Shown: positions 6,941 to 14,776 of the stretch, piece after piece
How positions within the stretch are numbered: the first letter of the stretch is position 1
Layout of the letters: the number at the start of each line of letters is the position of its first letter
NCBI GenBank assembly: GCA_964525605.1
Contig: CAZGKT010000004.1
Location: 1-64,000 of the forward strand
DNA: 64,000 nt
DNA from: CAVTWJ01 sp964525605
GTDB lineage: Bacteria > Oederibacteriota > Muellerivitia > Muellerivitales > Muellerivitaceae
Reading direction: 5' to 3'
Notes under the pieces: model-generated
What the model was told of the DNA's origin: nothing
The model's input: the letters and a program-made list of their open reading frames with translations, nothing else
The model's database searches: none
Position numbers and translations under genes: made by a program

Positions 6941-7693
6941 TCATTTCGTAAAAAACTTATCCTTGTCGGCAGGAAAAGAGCTGCCTCCCCTGATATCCAC
7001 GACAATATCCCGGGGATTGAAATCAATTGAAACATGCTTTGAATATTCTTTTTCGATCTCCTCATTGCCAAAAAGGGTCCTGGCCACCACAATCTTTTCA
7101 TCCTTTGATTTCTCTTCATAAAAATAGACCCATCGGTCTTTTACCCCGGGCTTGCGGATAGTCATCACCCGGGCGTAATTTCCCAGGAGCGACAAAACCT
7201 CCTCCCGGGTGGTTTTTCCTGGAATGATCTCTTTCCTGGCCATGAAAATATCAAAATTATTTTTACCCCAATCCTTGGGCAGATCAATTTTGTCTTCTCC
7301 GTAGGTGCTGGTATAAGAATAATCAGCTACGACCCCGTCATGGTCAAAATCAACCGTCAGGACTCTCGAATTGGCGGCAAGGGCCGAACCGCTCGCGTAG
7401 AGATATATCCAAGTGGTGGTGGTTTTTTCATCCCCAAAGTGCATCCGCTTCACGTCAAATTTGGTCATATCCACTTCACGTAAGGGATCTCCCAAAGCGG
7501 CGCGAGCTTCGCTCATTTTGGTTGACCCGATGGTGATTTGATCCACCCCGCCGAGCCGGAACTGCTGTCCCAAAGAAGCGCAGGAGGTTAATAGGGTGGT
7601 TCCTAAAAGGCACATTAGGAAAAGAATCCCCGGCATGTGCCTTTTGTTCACCTCTTTCCTGACAGTCAACTTTTTTGAGGATGCCTTCTCCAT
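6941..7693 (-). CDS. lipoprotein with two BamE/SmpA-like domains (cassette I)
   Basis: This 250-residue protein has a lipobox (GTTLLTSCAS, Cys38), so it is a predicted lipoprotein. Two repeated modules follow: ITIGSTKMSEARAALGDPLR at about residue 53 and IIPGKTTREEVLSLLGNYAR at about 155, each continuing with a W-I/V-Y-x-Y strand. The 'G-x-T-x-E-E-V-x-x-L-G' pattern is that of the SmpA/OmlA (BamE) fold, known from the outer-membrane assembly machine and from many unrelated lipoproteins. A strong GGAG site precedes the ATG. It is the first intact gene of the array in the direction of transcription, between palindrome copies 9 and 10. Confidence 0.75.
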   Translation of the reverse strand: MEKASSKKLTVRKEVNKRHMPGILFLMCLLGTTLLTSCASLGQQFRLGGVDQITIGSTKMSEARAALGDPLREVDMTKFDVKRMHFGDEKTTTTWIYLYASGSALAANSRVLTVDFDHDGVVADYSYTSTYGEDKIDLPKDWGKNNFDIFMARKEIIPGKTTREEVLSLLGNYARVMTIRKPGVKDRWVYFYEEKSKDEKIVVARTLFGNEEIEKEYSKHVSIDFNPRDIVVDIRGGSSFPADKDKFFTK

Positions 7694-7737
7694 GTTCGTT
7701 CTCCTTTCAGATATCCAGTAACCTTTTAATTGTTCAA

Positions 7738-7767
7738 TTATCCATTCCGGGTCCCCGCCGTGGACAA
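7738..7767 (+). repeat. 30-nt palindromic spacer repeat, copy 10 (right end of array)
   Basis: The core CCGGGTCCCC and right arm GCCGTGGACAA are intact; the left outer arm reads TTATCCATT. It is the last copy; none occurs in the remaining 56 kb. A minus-strand frame ends with TAG directly against its right edge (7768-7770). Confidence 0.93.
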
Positions 7768-7911
7768 CTATCTTACCGACAACCCGGTCACCCCGAAGCG
7801 TCCGTAGAGTCTCTTTATATTTTTGACCCCAAGGGTATAAGCTTGGCGATCAAGCGTTACATTATCCCTCACGATTAAAGCCCCGGCAAAGGGCGGCTTG
7901 TCGTGGGGCGG
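7768..7911 (-). pseudogene. 3' remnant of a tenth array gene
   Basis: A minus-strand frame is open for 47 codons and ends at a TAG that abuts palindrome copy 10. The peptide (NVTLDRQAYTLGVKNIKRL, then YGRFGVTGLSVR) reads like a genuine protein C-terminus but I do not recognise it. It is blocked upstream by an in-frame TGA at 7912-7914, next to the start of the divergent phosphatase gene. The position immediately before a palindrome copy fits a cassette whose 5' part was lost at the array boundary. A chance frame is the alternative. Confidence 0.35.
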
Positions 7912-7942
7912 TCAGAAGCCGAAATTTTTCTTCAGGAGAACC

Positions 7943-9127
7943 ATGCATCCCCATCTATGGTCGAGATACCTGCCTTTCCTGGCGGTTCCCTGCACGGTTT
8001 TATTCCTGCTCCATTATTACGCCTGGGCCCGCCTGGTACGCGATACGGGGGTTCGCCAACCTTGGAAAATCTTGGCGGCAGTGGGCCTCTTTGTTATGTG
8101 GGGCATGATCCCTGTCACGATGTTCCTCAGCCGGTCCGAACCCAGGGCGCTTGGCGGGCCCATGGTTTGGCTGTTTTTCGGCTGGCTCGGTCTGCTTCTT
8201 TTCCTCACGATCTTGTTGGCCTTCGGGGATATTGGAAAACTGTTCTTCGTGATCTTGCCCCGGATCATCACCCGAAAGCCCTACGACCCGCAAAAAAGAC
8301 GCTTCCTGGCGGCCGGGATCGGCGGCCTGGCGTTTTTAGGGGCCTCCGGCCTGACCCTCGTCGGGATGTGGCAAGCCAGCGCCTCCGCCATCCGCCTGAT
8401 AAGGGTTCCCCTGGCTTTGAAAAAGTTTCCGAAAAGCCTGGGCCCCTACCGGATCGTCCAAATCACCGACCTGCACGTGGGGCCGACCCTGGGGCGAAAT
8501 TTCGTCGAAGAGGTCGTTTCCCGCGTGAACGCGTTGAAGCCTGACCTGATCGCCATCACGGGGGACTTGGTGGATGGCACCGTCGACCAGTTGAAAGACA
8601 GTGTCGAACCCCTGAGAAACCTGAGGGCGCCAGATGGGGTCTTTTTCGTCACCGGAAACCATGAGTACTACACGGGGGACGTGGAGGGGTGGCTCGCGTA
8701 CCTGTCGGGTTTAGGGGTACGGGTGCTTCGAAACGAGCGGGTCACCATACGCAAAAGTTTCGATTTGGCCGGCGTGGATGACCTTTCGGCCCGGGGCCCG
8801 GGCCACGGCTACCGTCCCGACCAGGCCCTGGCGGGCCGTAACCCCAAACGCGCGGTTGTTTTAATGTCGCACCAGCCCCGGGGCTTTTCGGATGCCATCC
8901 GCCTGGGAGTCGATCTTCAACTTTCCGGCCATACTCACGGCGGGCAATTTATCCCCTTCAAATACCTCGTCGGGCTCTACCAGCCCTACCTCGCCGGCTT
9001 GTATCAAGAGGGCAATTCCAGGCTCTATGTCAGCTGCGGAACCGGCTATTGGGGCCCCCCCATTCGCCTGGGCGTACCCGCCGAAATCACACAAATTGAG
9101 CTTAGCCAAGAGGCACCCAAAGGCTAA
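7943..9127 (+). CDS. membrane-anchored calcineurin-like metallophosphatase
   Basis: This protein of about 394 residues starts at MHPHLWSRYLPF, where AGGAG precedes the ATG; an upstream in-frame ATG lacks a site. The N-terminal 150 residues contain four to five membrane helices. The C-terminal catalytic domain has all metallophosphoesterase motifs: TDLHVG (about 175), GDLVDG, GNHEYY (about 238), SHQP and SGHTHGGQ (about 328). The arrangement is that of the YkuE/YaeI group; YaeI of E. coli is reported to act on lipid A precursors, and the others have unknown substrates. It is a plus-strand gene at the right border of the palindrome array and is not flanked by a palindrome on its far side. Confidence 0.9.
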   Translation: MHPHLWSRYLPFLAVPCTVLFLLHYYAWARLVRDTGVRQPWKILAAVGLFVMWGMIPVTMFLSRSEPRALGGPMVWLFFGWLGLLLFLTILLAFGDIGKLFFVILPRIITRKPYDPQKRRFLAAGIGGLAFLGASGLTLVGMWQASASAIRLIRVPLALKKFPKSLGPYRIVQITDLHVGPTLGRNFVEEVVSRVNALKPDLIAITGDLVDGTVDQLKDSVEPLRNLRAPDGVFFVTGNHEYYTGDVEGWLAYLSGLGVRVLRNERVTIRKSFDLAGVDDLSARGPGHGYRPDQALAGRNPKRAVVLMSHQPRGFSDAIRLGVDLQLSGHTHGGQFIPFKYLVGLYQPYLAGLYQEGNSRLYVSCGTGYWGPPIRLGVPAEITQIELSQEAPKG

Positions 9128-9156
9128 GCGACTTGATCCTGATTTTTTTGATTTAT

Positions 9157-9640
9157 CCTTTTCGACTAAAGCCACGGTTTAGACGAAAAGTCAGGTGATC
9201 AGACCATTAGATGAATCGTTAGACGAATTAGACGAATAGACCCCCAAAAGCCCAATAAATTAAGTAGTTCCGTCTTTTCGTCTAATCGACTAATACCGGC
9301 CATTAGTCGAATGAGTCGAATAATGAGTCGATTAGTCAATTAGTGAGTCGAATAGATTCGCCAAAGACCTAATTAAGCCTGGTCCCAGACTTACTGCTAA
9401 TCTGCTAACTCGGTGTCTTAGCCATTAGCAGAATCGTTAGCAGAATAGGGACGGGAAAACCCAATAAAACGGCCGGTTCAATCTATTCTGCTAATCTGCT
9501 AAAGCGGTGGTTTAGCCATTAGCCATTTCCTTAGCAGATTCGTTAGCCATTTATCGATGGAAAACCCACCGTCCTTTAGGCGCAAATCTCACTGCCAATT
9601 AAATTGGTAGTGAGAATTCGGTAATTGGTAGTGAGAATTA
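9157..9640. repeat. nested repeat region with interchangeable short words
   Basis: Five related units fill this non-coding stretch, at about 9157-9240, 9270-9356, 9393-9448, 9485-9553 and 9588-9640. Each contains a short word in both orientations around a shared skeleton. In unit 1 the word is TTAGACGAAT, in unit 2 TTAGTCGAAT, in units 3 and 4 TTAGCAGAAT, and in unit 5 TTGGTAGTGAGAAT. Inverse copies (CTGCTAATCTGCTAA) lie on the left of units 3 and 4. A linker containing CCCAATAAA recurs between units. The unit structure predicts hairpins. No reading frame covers it convincingly. The remaining bases between 9128 and 9844 hold only the gene fragment described next. Confidence 0.8.
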
Positions 9641-9699
9641 ATTTGAAGTGACGGCAAACGCGGAGGATTGGCCGACTGGACCGATCACAGACCCGCCAA

Positions 9700-9832
9700 A
9701 TCGGTATTAGCTGGTATTGGGTGTGGTATTCACCCCTGGTATGAACCCGGTTGTCCGCCAGGCCAGGGGGGCTCGATTCAGGCCCGAGCGGGTCAGGATG
9801 CCGAACCTTTCATCCAGTTCGTACGATATCAA
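9700..9832 (-). pseudogene. fragment of a cysteine desulfurase gene
   Basis: The minus strand translates as YELDERFGILTRSGLNRAPL followed by AWRTTGF, matching the C-terminal part of the complete cysteine desulfurase gene at 12143-13312 (YELDERFGILTRSGLHCAPL). About 29 bases are identical and similarity extends over roughly 75 bases. In the fragment the catalytic Cys position is Arg. Neither the N-terminal part nor the true C-terminus is present: the frame ends in unrelated sequence after about 20 more residues. This is a duplicated and decayed piece, not a functional gene. Confidence 0.7.
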
Positions 9833-9844
9833 GAAAAGGGATTA

Positions 9845-10732
9845 TTAGAACTTTTGTCCAAATACGTTTATCTGTGGGGCATTTTGAATCTTCTTAAGAA
9901 CATCCTGTAAATTTCTAACAAATAAAGTGTTCCCTTTAAGATTCATCCCATTCTTCGCTAAAACCAGTTCTCTTTTGAGTGGATTATATTCATAAGGCAA
10001 AAAGCCGTTTTTAGTCATCGTCGACAAAATCATATCGTCACTATATCCATATCTATTCCCGCTACCGTTTGTCTCGATAAGAACAACGCGCAAAGAAGAT
10101 TTTTTCAAAACGTTTCTGGCGCCCATCAAAACCGGGATTTCATATCCTTCAACATCGATCTTTAATGCAGTCGGTTTTTCGTTTTTAAGAACATGATCCA
10201 AAGTAACCACGTTCACTTTTACGGAATTTGTTTTGGGTTCTTCAGTCGCCACATGGTTGGTTACATTCTCTCCCGATGTAAAATAAAGCGATCCTTGTTT
10301 TTGACCCACTCCGGCATTTAAAAGGCGGACTCGGAATTCCATTTGATTTAATCGGATATTATTTGATAAACGGCCAAAAGTTTCGGGAACAGGCTCAAAG
10401 GCGAAACCGCGTGCGCCTTTAACCCCGCAACCAAGCAACGTGTACATTCCAACGTTTGCCCCAACGTCCACAAACAGGTCGTGGTTGTCGATGTAATGAA
10501 GAAAAAAAGCCATGTCTTCAAATTCCAAAAGCCCCATATAAATAGCTTCGACTAAACCCGTCTCACCTTTTCGAACAATAAACTTTACCCCGCCAATCCA
10601 TTGATAAACAAATTCCCCGGGCATCAATCGACAGGCGATTTGCCAGTTCACATAGCGGCGAAACGCGTCCAAATAGTTCATTTTAGATAGTGGATGGTTT
10701 GCGATTAATCCAATCGTCTTTAAAAAAGCCAC
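9845..10732 (-). CDS. FkbM family S-adenosylmethionine methyltransferase
   Basis: This is a 295-residue protein. The S-adenosylmethionine binding motif I is LFVDVGANVGMYTLLG (about residue 86), followed by GFAFEPVPETFGRLSNNI, and the family hallmark LKIDVEGYEIPVLMGA at about residue 190. FkbM-type enzymes O-methylate sugars or other small molecules; here the substrate is unknown, but glycan modification is a reasonable inference given the many envelope glycosyltransferases in the window. The gene is more AT-rich than the housekeeping genes, like the lipoprotein gene behind it, and lies beside a repeat-rich region, which suggests recent gain. Confidence 0.85.
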   Translation of the reverse strand: MAFLKTIGLIANHPLSKMNYLDAFRRYVNWQIACRLMPGEFVYQWIGGVKFIVRKGETGLVEAIYMGLLEFEDMAFFLHYIDNHDLFVDVGANVGMYTLLGCGVKGARGFAFEPVPETFGRLSNNIRLNQMEFRVRLLNAGVGQKQGSLYFTSGENVTNHVATEEPKTNSVKVNVVTLDHVLKNEKPTALKIDVEGYEIPVLMGARNVLKKSSLRVVLIETNGSGNRYGYSDDMILSTMTKNGFLPYEYNPLKRELVLAKNGMNLKGNTLFVRNLQDVLKKIQNAPQINVFGQKF

Positions 10733-10891
10733 TTTACCCCCATCTCTATAGATTTATTGCCCTCGAAATAAATCAAAAGCCGATTAAACACCTAAACTCT
10801 TTACTGCATTCTATGCAAGTCTGTCTTTTCTAAAGAAGATAAAATCAAGGAACTCAAAATGAAGCAAGAGCCGTGCCGCGAGATTCACTTT

Positions 10892-11935
10892 TCAATAATT
10901 AGTACTAATCGCAACCCCATTAAAATTTCCGCCTGAAAGAGCCCCGGAATTCCAAGTAATAGGGCCGTATGGAGTTGTCAAAATCTCGGTGTAGGTTCCA
11001 CAAGCATTATTCCAAGAACCGTCTCCATATCTGTAAGTCACTGATTGACCATTTACCAAATTGTCGTTCGCTGAAAAATTTTTGCCGTAACAAACATCAT
11101 TGCTGGACAAATTATAGGTCACTCCACAGTCACCATTGGATGTAACTTGAAAAATCGCTTGATAGGTTCCACTTCCGTCATTTTGAATATTCACACTCAA
11201 AGTTACCGGCAATGGATAACCTTTAATAAGCACTATATTCGTTTGTGTAATAGCCAACCCCGAAAAATCTTTAGCGGAGAAAGTTACAGAAACCGGCGCG
11301 GAATCGCACCCTAGCTTAGTAAATGTTACCGAAGCCGTTTCAGCATTGCTTAATACTATTTCCAGTGGAATACCCGACCAAAGATTAGGCAAACTGTTAT
11401 AAGTCACTGAAACCGGAACATTTAAGTTTCCGGTTTGATTGTAGTTGAGGCCAAATAAGAAATTATTTCCAGCACTCGTTGAATAGGTTTGGGAAACTGG
11501 GCTGACTGACAAAACCTGTAAGCCTTGAGTAAAAGTTACTGCAAATTGTCCCGGTCCCGTGACATTAAAAGCCTGAATGCTTGTATTGAAATTTCCTTGT
11601 TGAGGAATAATTGCTTTCCATTGTCCGACTGTTAGAGAGGTCGGATTAAAGGGAGCATAGTTAACGTATGGCTGAGTTGTAACAGGATATCCCGAAGAAA
11701 GGGTAACTCCATTCGGATCAACCATTTGAACTGTAACACCCACTTGGTCGGCATTTTGATAATTTACATACACTTCGATACTTCCGGTGATGGGGGTCGG
11801 GGTAGGACTAGGTACATCTAATCCGTTAGGTGCGTAAACACCGAGTGGATGGTCGGTATTCTTACATCCTTGATATATAAAAGTAGTTAAGCTCAAAAGT
11901 ATAATTCCACCCATCGCGTAAAATACTTTTTGCAT
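10892..11935 (-). CDS. lipoprotein with Ser/Thr-rich beta domains
   Basis: This protein of about 347 residues starts at MQKVFYAMGGII (GGGAG eight bases upstream). A signal peptide ends at the lipobox IYQGCKN, so it is a predicted lipoprotein. Directly after it comes HPLGVYAPNGLDVPSPTPTP, a flexible proline linker that recurs almost unchanged in the lipoprotein at 18220. The rest is rich in Thr, Ser, Val and Asn, with alternating strands and a phrase VSPVSQTYSTSAGNNFLFGL also echoed in the paralogue. This looks like a surface protein of Ig-like or similar beta domains. No enzymatic motif is seen. Confidence 0.7.
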   Translation of the reverse strand: MQKVFYAMGGIILLSLTTFIYQGCKNTDHPLGVYAPNGLDVPSPTPTPITGSIEVYVNYQNADQVGVTVQMVDPNGVTLSSGYPVTTQPYVNYAPFNPTSLTVGQWKAIIPQQGNFNTSIQAFNVTGPGQFAVTFTQGLQVLSVSPVSQTYSTSAGNNFLFGLNYNQTGNLNVPVSVTYNSLPNLWSGIPLEIVLSNAETASVTFTKLGCDSAPVSVTFSAKDFSGLAITQTNIVLIKGYPLPVTLSVNIQNDGSGTYQAIFQVTSNGDCGVTYNLSSNDVCYGKNFSANDNLVNGQSVTYRYGDGSWNNACGTYTEILTTPYGPITWNSGALSGGNFNGVAISTNY

Positions 11936-12142
11936 ATGCATAACTCCCAAGTTTAGAAATAACGAACTTTCATTTTGAATTTAAATCATAATTCCAAAAT
12001 AAAATATTTGGTTTAACAATTTTAGAGCCTTTTCAAATAACACTTCGCCGACATTCTTTTTATATCAGTCCCAATTGGCAGTTCATGACCGAAATCTTAC
12101 CAAGAGTCTCAAGATAGGTTAAACATCGCCGAGAGAAGAGCG

Positions 12143-13312
12143 TCATTTTTTCGAAATACCCTTCAAAGCCTTTATCGCTTTGAGAATTTCCTTCTCCGTG
12201 TTGTAGCACCCAAAACTGAACCGCACCGTGCCGATGGGGTAGGTGCCGAGAACGCGGTGGGCCAGGGGGGCGCAATGCAGACCGGAGCGGGTGAGGATGC
12301 CGAACCTTTCATCCAGTTCGTAGGCGACTTCGGAAGGGTCCTTCCCTTCCACGTTAAGAGATACCAAGGCCACCCGATCGTTCGACGGCGGCAATCCGTA
12401 AAGTTTGACCCCCGGAATTTTGGCGGCTTCAGCAAGAAAAAGCGCGGTTAGTGCGGTTTCCTTTTTTCGGATTTTTTCCACGCTGGTCCTGAGCAAAAAC
12501 TCCACGCCTGCCTTCAAACCGGCCAGGCCCCAGTAGTTCTGGGTTCCGCTTTCGAACTTGTCGGGCCACTGGGTGGGTTGTTCTTCCTGGTCGCTGTTGG
12601 AACCGGTCCCGCCTTCAATGAGCGAATCCAGGTTGACCTGCGGGCCTACGATGAGGCCGCCCGTGCCGGGAGGGCCCATCAAACCCTTGTGGCCGGTGAA
12701 GGCCAAGAAGTCGATCGGGTTGTCCTTGAGATTGATGGATTGAACCCCCGCGGTCTGGGCCGAATCCACCAAAAAAGCCACGCCTTTCTTTCGGCAGATC
12801 TCGCCGACTTCCTTGATGGGGCTCAAGGTGCCGGTGACGTTGGAAGCGTGGGTCAGGCAGACCAGGCGGGTGTTGACCTTCAGGGCTTCCTCGAAAGCGA
12901 AGGGGTTGAACCGGCCCTGGCTGTTGGCGGAAACCAGGGTGTACTCGATTTCCCGTTCTCGTTTGAGCTTGTTCAGGGGGCGGATGACCGAGTTATGCTC
13001 CACGCCCGACAGCACCACATGGTCTCCCTTTTTCAGAAAACCCTTCAGGGCCATATTGATGGCTTCGGTCACGTTTTTGGTGAAGAGGATGCGCTCCATG
13101 CGGGGCGCGTTGAAGAGTTTGGAAAGGGCCAGGCGGGTGGAAAAAACCAGTTCGTTGGCCTGGATGCCCTTTTGGGTGGCGGCCCGGCCGTGGGAAACGC
13201 CCACTTCGGTGGCGTAGTGGATGAGGGCCTTCAGAACCTGGGGAGGTTTTTGGCGGCTGGTGGCCGCCGTGTCGAGGTAAATTTCCCGGCGGGTTTTCTT
13301 TTTCTTCGCCAT
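12143..13312 (-). CDS. cysteine desulfurase (class V aminotransferase)
   Basis: This 389-residue protein is of full family length and removes sulfur from cysteine for Fe-S cluster or thio-cofactor synthesis, using pyridoxal phosphate. Visible motifs: IYLDTAATSRQKPP at the N-terminus, GVEHNSVIRPLN, LVDSAQTAGVQSINL (PLP-binding Asp and Gln), the PLP-lysine block FTGHKGLMGPPGTGGL, and the catalytic Cys loop RSGLHCAPLAHR. The loop is short, as in the group I/'cysteine desulfurase family protein' branch. The gene has a GGAGG site four bases before the ATG. No scaffold gene (IscU, SufBC) is beside it, so its pathway cannot be named. Confidence 0.93.
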   Translation of the reverse strand: MAKKKKTRREIYLDTAATSRQKPPQVLKALIHYATEVGVSHGRAATQKGIQANELVFSTRLALSKLFNAPRMERILFTKNVTEAINMALKGFLKKGDHVVLSGVEHNSVIRPLNKLKREREIEYTLVSANSQGRFNPFAFEEALKVNTRLVCLTHASNVTGTLSPIKEVGEICRKKGVAFLVDSAQTAGVQSINLKDNPIDFLAFTGHKGLMGPPGTGGLIVGPQVNLDSLIEGGTGSNSDQEEQPTQWPDKFESGTQNYWGLAGLKAGVEFLLRTSVEKIRKKETALTALFLAEAAKIPGVKLYGLPPSNDRVALVSLNVEGKDPSEVAYELDERFGILTRSGLHCAPLAHRVLGTYPIGTVRFSFGCYNTEKEILKAIKALKGISKK

Positions 13313-13386
13313 GTGGCCTCCTTGATGCGGGAGGCAAATTCTATCACATGGCCCGGGAAAATCCCGAAGGTTAGGTCACGCCTTTA

Positions 13387-14454
13387 TTAGTAACTGACGG
13401 GGCCGAAATACTGGATATTTCCAGCGGAGTTGGTGACGCCCAGGGTATTCACGTCGTAATCCCCCACGTAAAAGTCGTTGTTGTAAAAAAGAACCGCGGA
13501 AGGGCCACCGAAGACCGTGGCTCCCGTTTGAACGCCGGTTAGTTCCGCCAAGAGCGTGCCGGTGGGGGTATAGACCTCCACCAGGCTGTTGTCGTAATCG
13601 GCCACCAGCAGGTTTCCGTCTTCATCCACCGACAGGCTGTAAAACAGGGGGTCGTCGTAATTAAAGGCATAGGCCGGGGGCGCGGGAAGGGCCCAGGTGG
13701 CCCCGGCGCTGAAGGCTGAGCCGGAAGAAGTAAGCTTCCATATCAAGCCATTATCCCCATCGGCGACATAAATATTCCCCGACCCATCTACCGCCACGCC
13801 TATGGGAAACACGGGATAACCTTGATAAGAGGACGACCATTGGGCCATGGGGGTTCCCGTGGAACTGAATTCTTCCAGAAGTTCGTTTCCGAGATCGGCC
13901 ACATAGACGTTTCCAGTCCCATCGAGGGCGATCCCACCGGGGTAGGAGAAGGTGGTGGAGTTATAGGTGGTCCAGGTGGACACAGGGCTATAGGTTGGGC
14001 CCGGGCCAAATTCGTAAACGGCTCCCACACCCGTATTTCCGTTTCCCGAATCCAACACGTACATATTTCCTGAGGTGGAATTGATCGCCAAACCATTGGG
14101 CCATTGGAAAGGGATGACGGTGGTCCCCGTGGAATAGGAAGACCATTGGGTGACGGCACTTCCGCCCGTGGAATTAAAGACTTGCACCTGACTGACCGAC
14201 GCCCCGTCGCCCTCGGCGACGTAGATGGACCCGTTGGCCTGGGCCAATCCGTTGGGGCCGTTGACCAGCCAGCCACCGACATAAGCGGGAGTGGCTTCGA
14301 GAGTGGGTGCGGGTGTGGCGGTGAACCCCGGGGTCGCATAGCGGTTGGGGTAGACCCCGGAACCGTAGGAAGTAGGTGGATAGGAAGTACAAGACCAACT
14401 CAAGGCCAAAGCCGCTACAACGAATCCCCCGAACAGCCACATTTTTGATTTCAT
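13387..14454 (-). CDS. NHL-repeat beta-propeller lipoprotein
   Basis: This protein of about 355 residues starts at MKSKMWLFGG, with GGAGGG five bases upstream. The lipobox ALSWSCTS marks a lipoprotein, followed by a Pro/Thr-rich linker (TPGFTATPAPTLEATP). The remainder is an NHL-type propeller with blades such as NGLAQANGSIYVAEGDG, GGIALDGTGNVYVADLGN and GVAVDGSGNIYVADGDNG. NHL propellers generally bind proteins, glycans or nucleic acids; the ligand is unknown. The proline-rich spacer after the lipid anchor resembles that of the two PSPTP lipoproteins in the window, which suggests a common way of displaying domains at the cell surface. Confidence 0.8.
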   Translation of the reverse strand: MKSKMWLFGGFVVAALALSWSCTSYPPTSYGSGVYPNRYATPGFTATPAPTLEATPAYVGGWLVNGPNGLAQANGSIYVAEGDGASVSQVQVFNSTGGSAVTQWSSYSTGTTVIPFQWPNGLAINSTSGNMYVLDSGNGNTGVGAVYEFGPGPTYSPVSTWTTYNSTTFSYPGGIALDGTGNVYVADLGNELLEEFSSTGTPMAQWSSSYQGYPVFPIGVAVDGSGNIYVADGDNGLIWKLTSSGSAFSAGATWALPAPPAYAFNYDDPLFYSLSVDEDGNLLVADYDNSLVEVYTPTGTLLAELTGVQTGATVFGGPSAVLFYNNDFYVGDYDVNTLGVTNSAGNIQYFGPVSY

Positions 14455-14586
14455 TCGCACCCTCCCGACATAAGACTTACCTAGTTTGGACGACAGACGG
14501 GGGATAAAGTTTCGGAGAAGAATAGGCCCTCTGGATTTTTGCAGTTAAAGACAAAAAAACACGACTACAGCCTATATAAGCCACAT

Positions 14587-14658
14587 GCCACCCTTCAAAA
14601 TGATACAAAGAGGGTGGTATTGTCCCGGTTTCTTTGGCCCATAGGGCCAAAGGGGACA
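14587..14658. other. two hairpins in a 315-base gene-free stretch
   Basis: Between the NHL lipoprotein gene and the bactofilin gene there is no gene. CCACCCT at about 14587 pairs with AGGGTGG at about 14610. Just after, CTTTGGCCC and GGGCCAAAG form a perfect 9-bp stem with an ATA loop (14632-14652), enclosed by TGTCCC and GGGACA (14621-14658). No T tract follows, so this is not a standard terminator. It could be a decayed mobile-element end or a structured RNA. Confidence 0.45.
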
Positions 14659-14702
14659 GATACATGGGATAGACAAGATAGAACAAGAAAAAGGCTTAAA
14701 TC

Positions 14703-14742
14703 TCATGGTTTTAAAATCCCATGAATCCTATGAATCTGTGGC
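14703..14742. repeat. copy of a dispersed repeat (ATGAATC-type)
   Basis: TTTTAAAATCCCATGAATCC is followed by TATGAATCTGTGGC. The same sequence, with two differences, forms the right arm of the fuller element at 56847-56940. Here only one arm is evident. Confidence 0.7.
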
Positions 14743-14776
14743 AAATTTTTATTTTTAAAAAATTAGGATAATGGAG

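Noticed and set aside
98..7767. Classical integron attC sites
   Set aside because: The palindromes are only 30 nt, have GTT at the left and AAC at the right instead of RYYYAAC...GTTRRRY, and no IntI-type integrase gene is in the window. Only the layout is integron-like.
98..7767. CRISPR array
   Set aside because: The ten repeats are separated by 300-2000 bases that contain genes, not by short spacers of even length, and there are no cas genes.
98..7767. Intrinsic terminators behind each gene
   Set aside because: The hairpins are stable enough, but no run of T follows on the minus strand, and the loop sequence and orientation are conserved, which a terminator does not need.
9157..9640. Coding sequence for a repeat protein
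   Set aside because: All six frames are interrupted within the units or change frame between units; the unit lengths are not multiples of three.
12578..13390. Long plus-strand frames opposite the cysteine desulfurase and similar long antisense frames over the polA, atpA, atpD and radical SAM genes
   Set aside because: They are shadows of the GC-rich third codon positions of real genes, with glycine-, histidine- and arginine-rich products and no recognisable domains.
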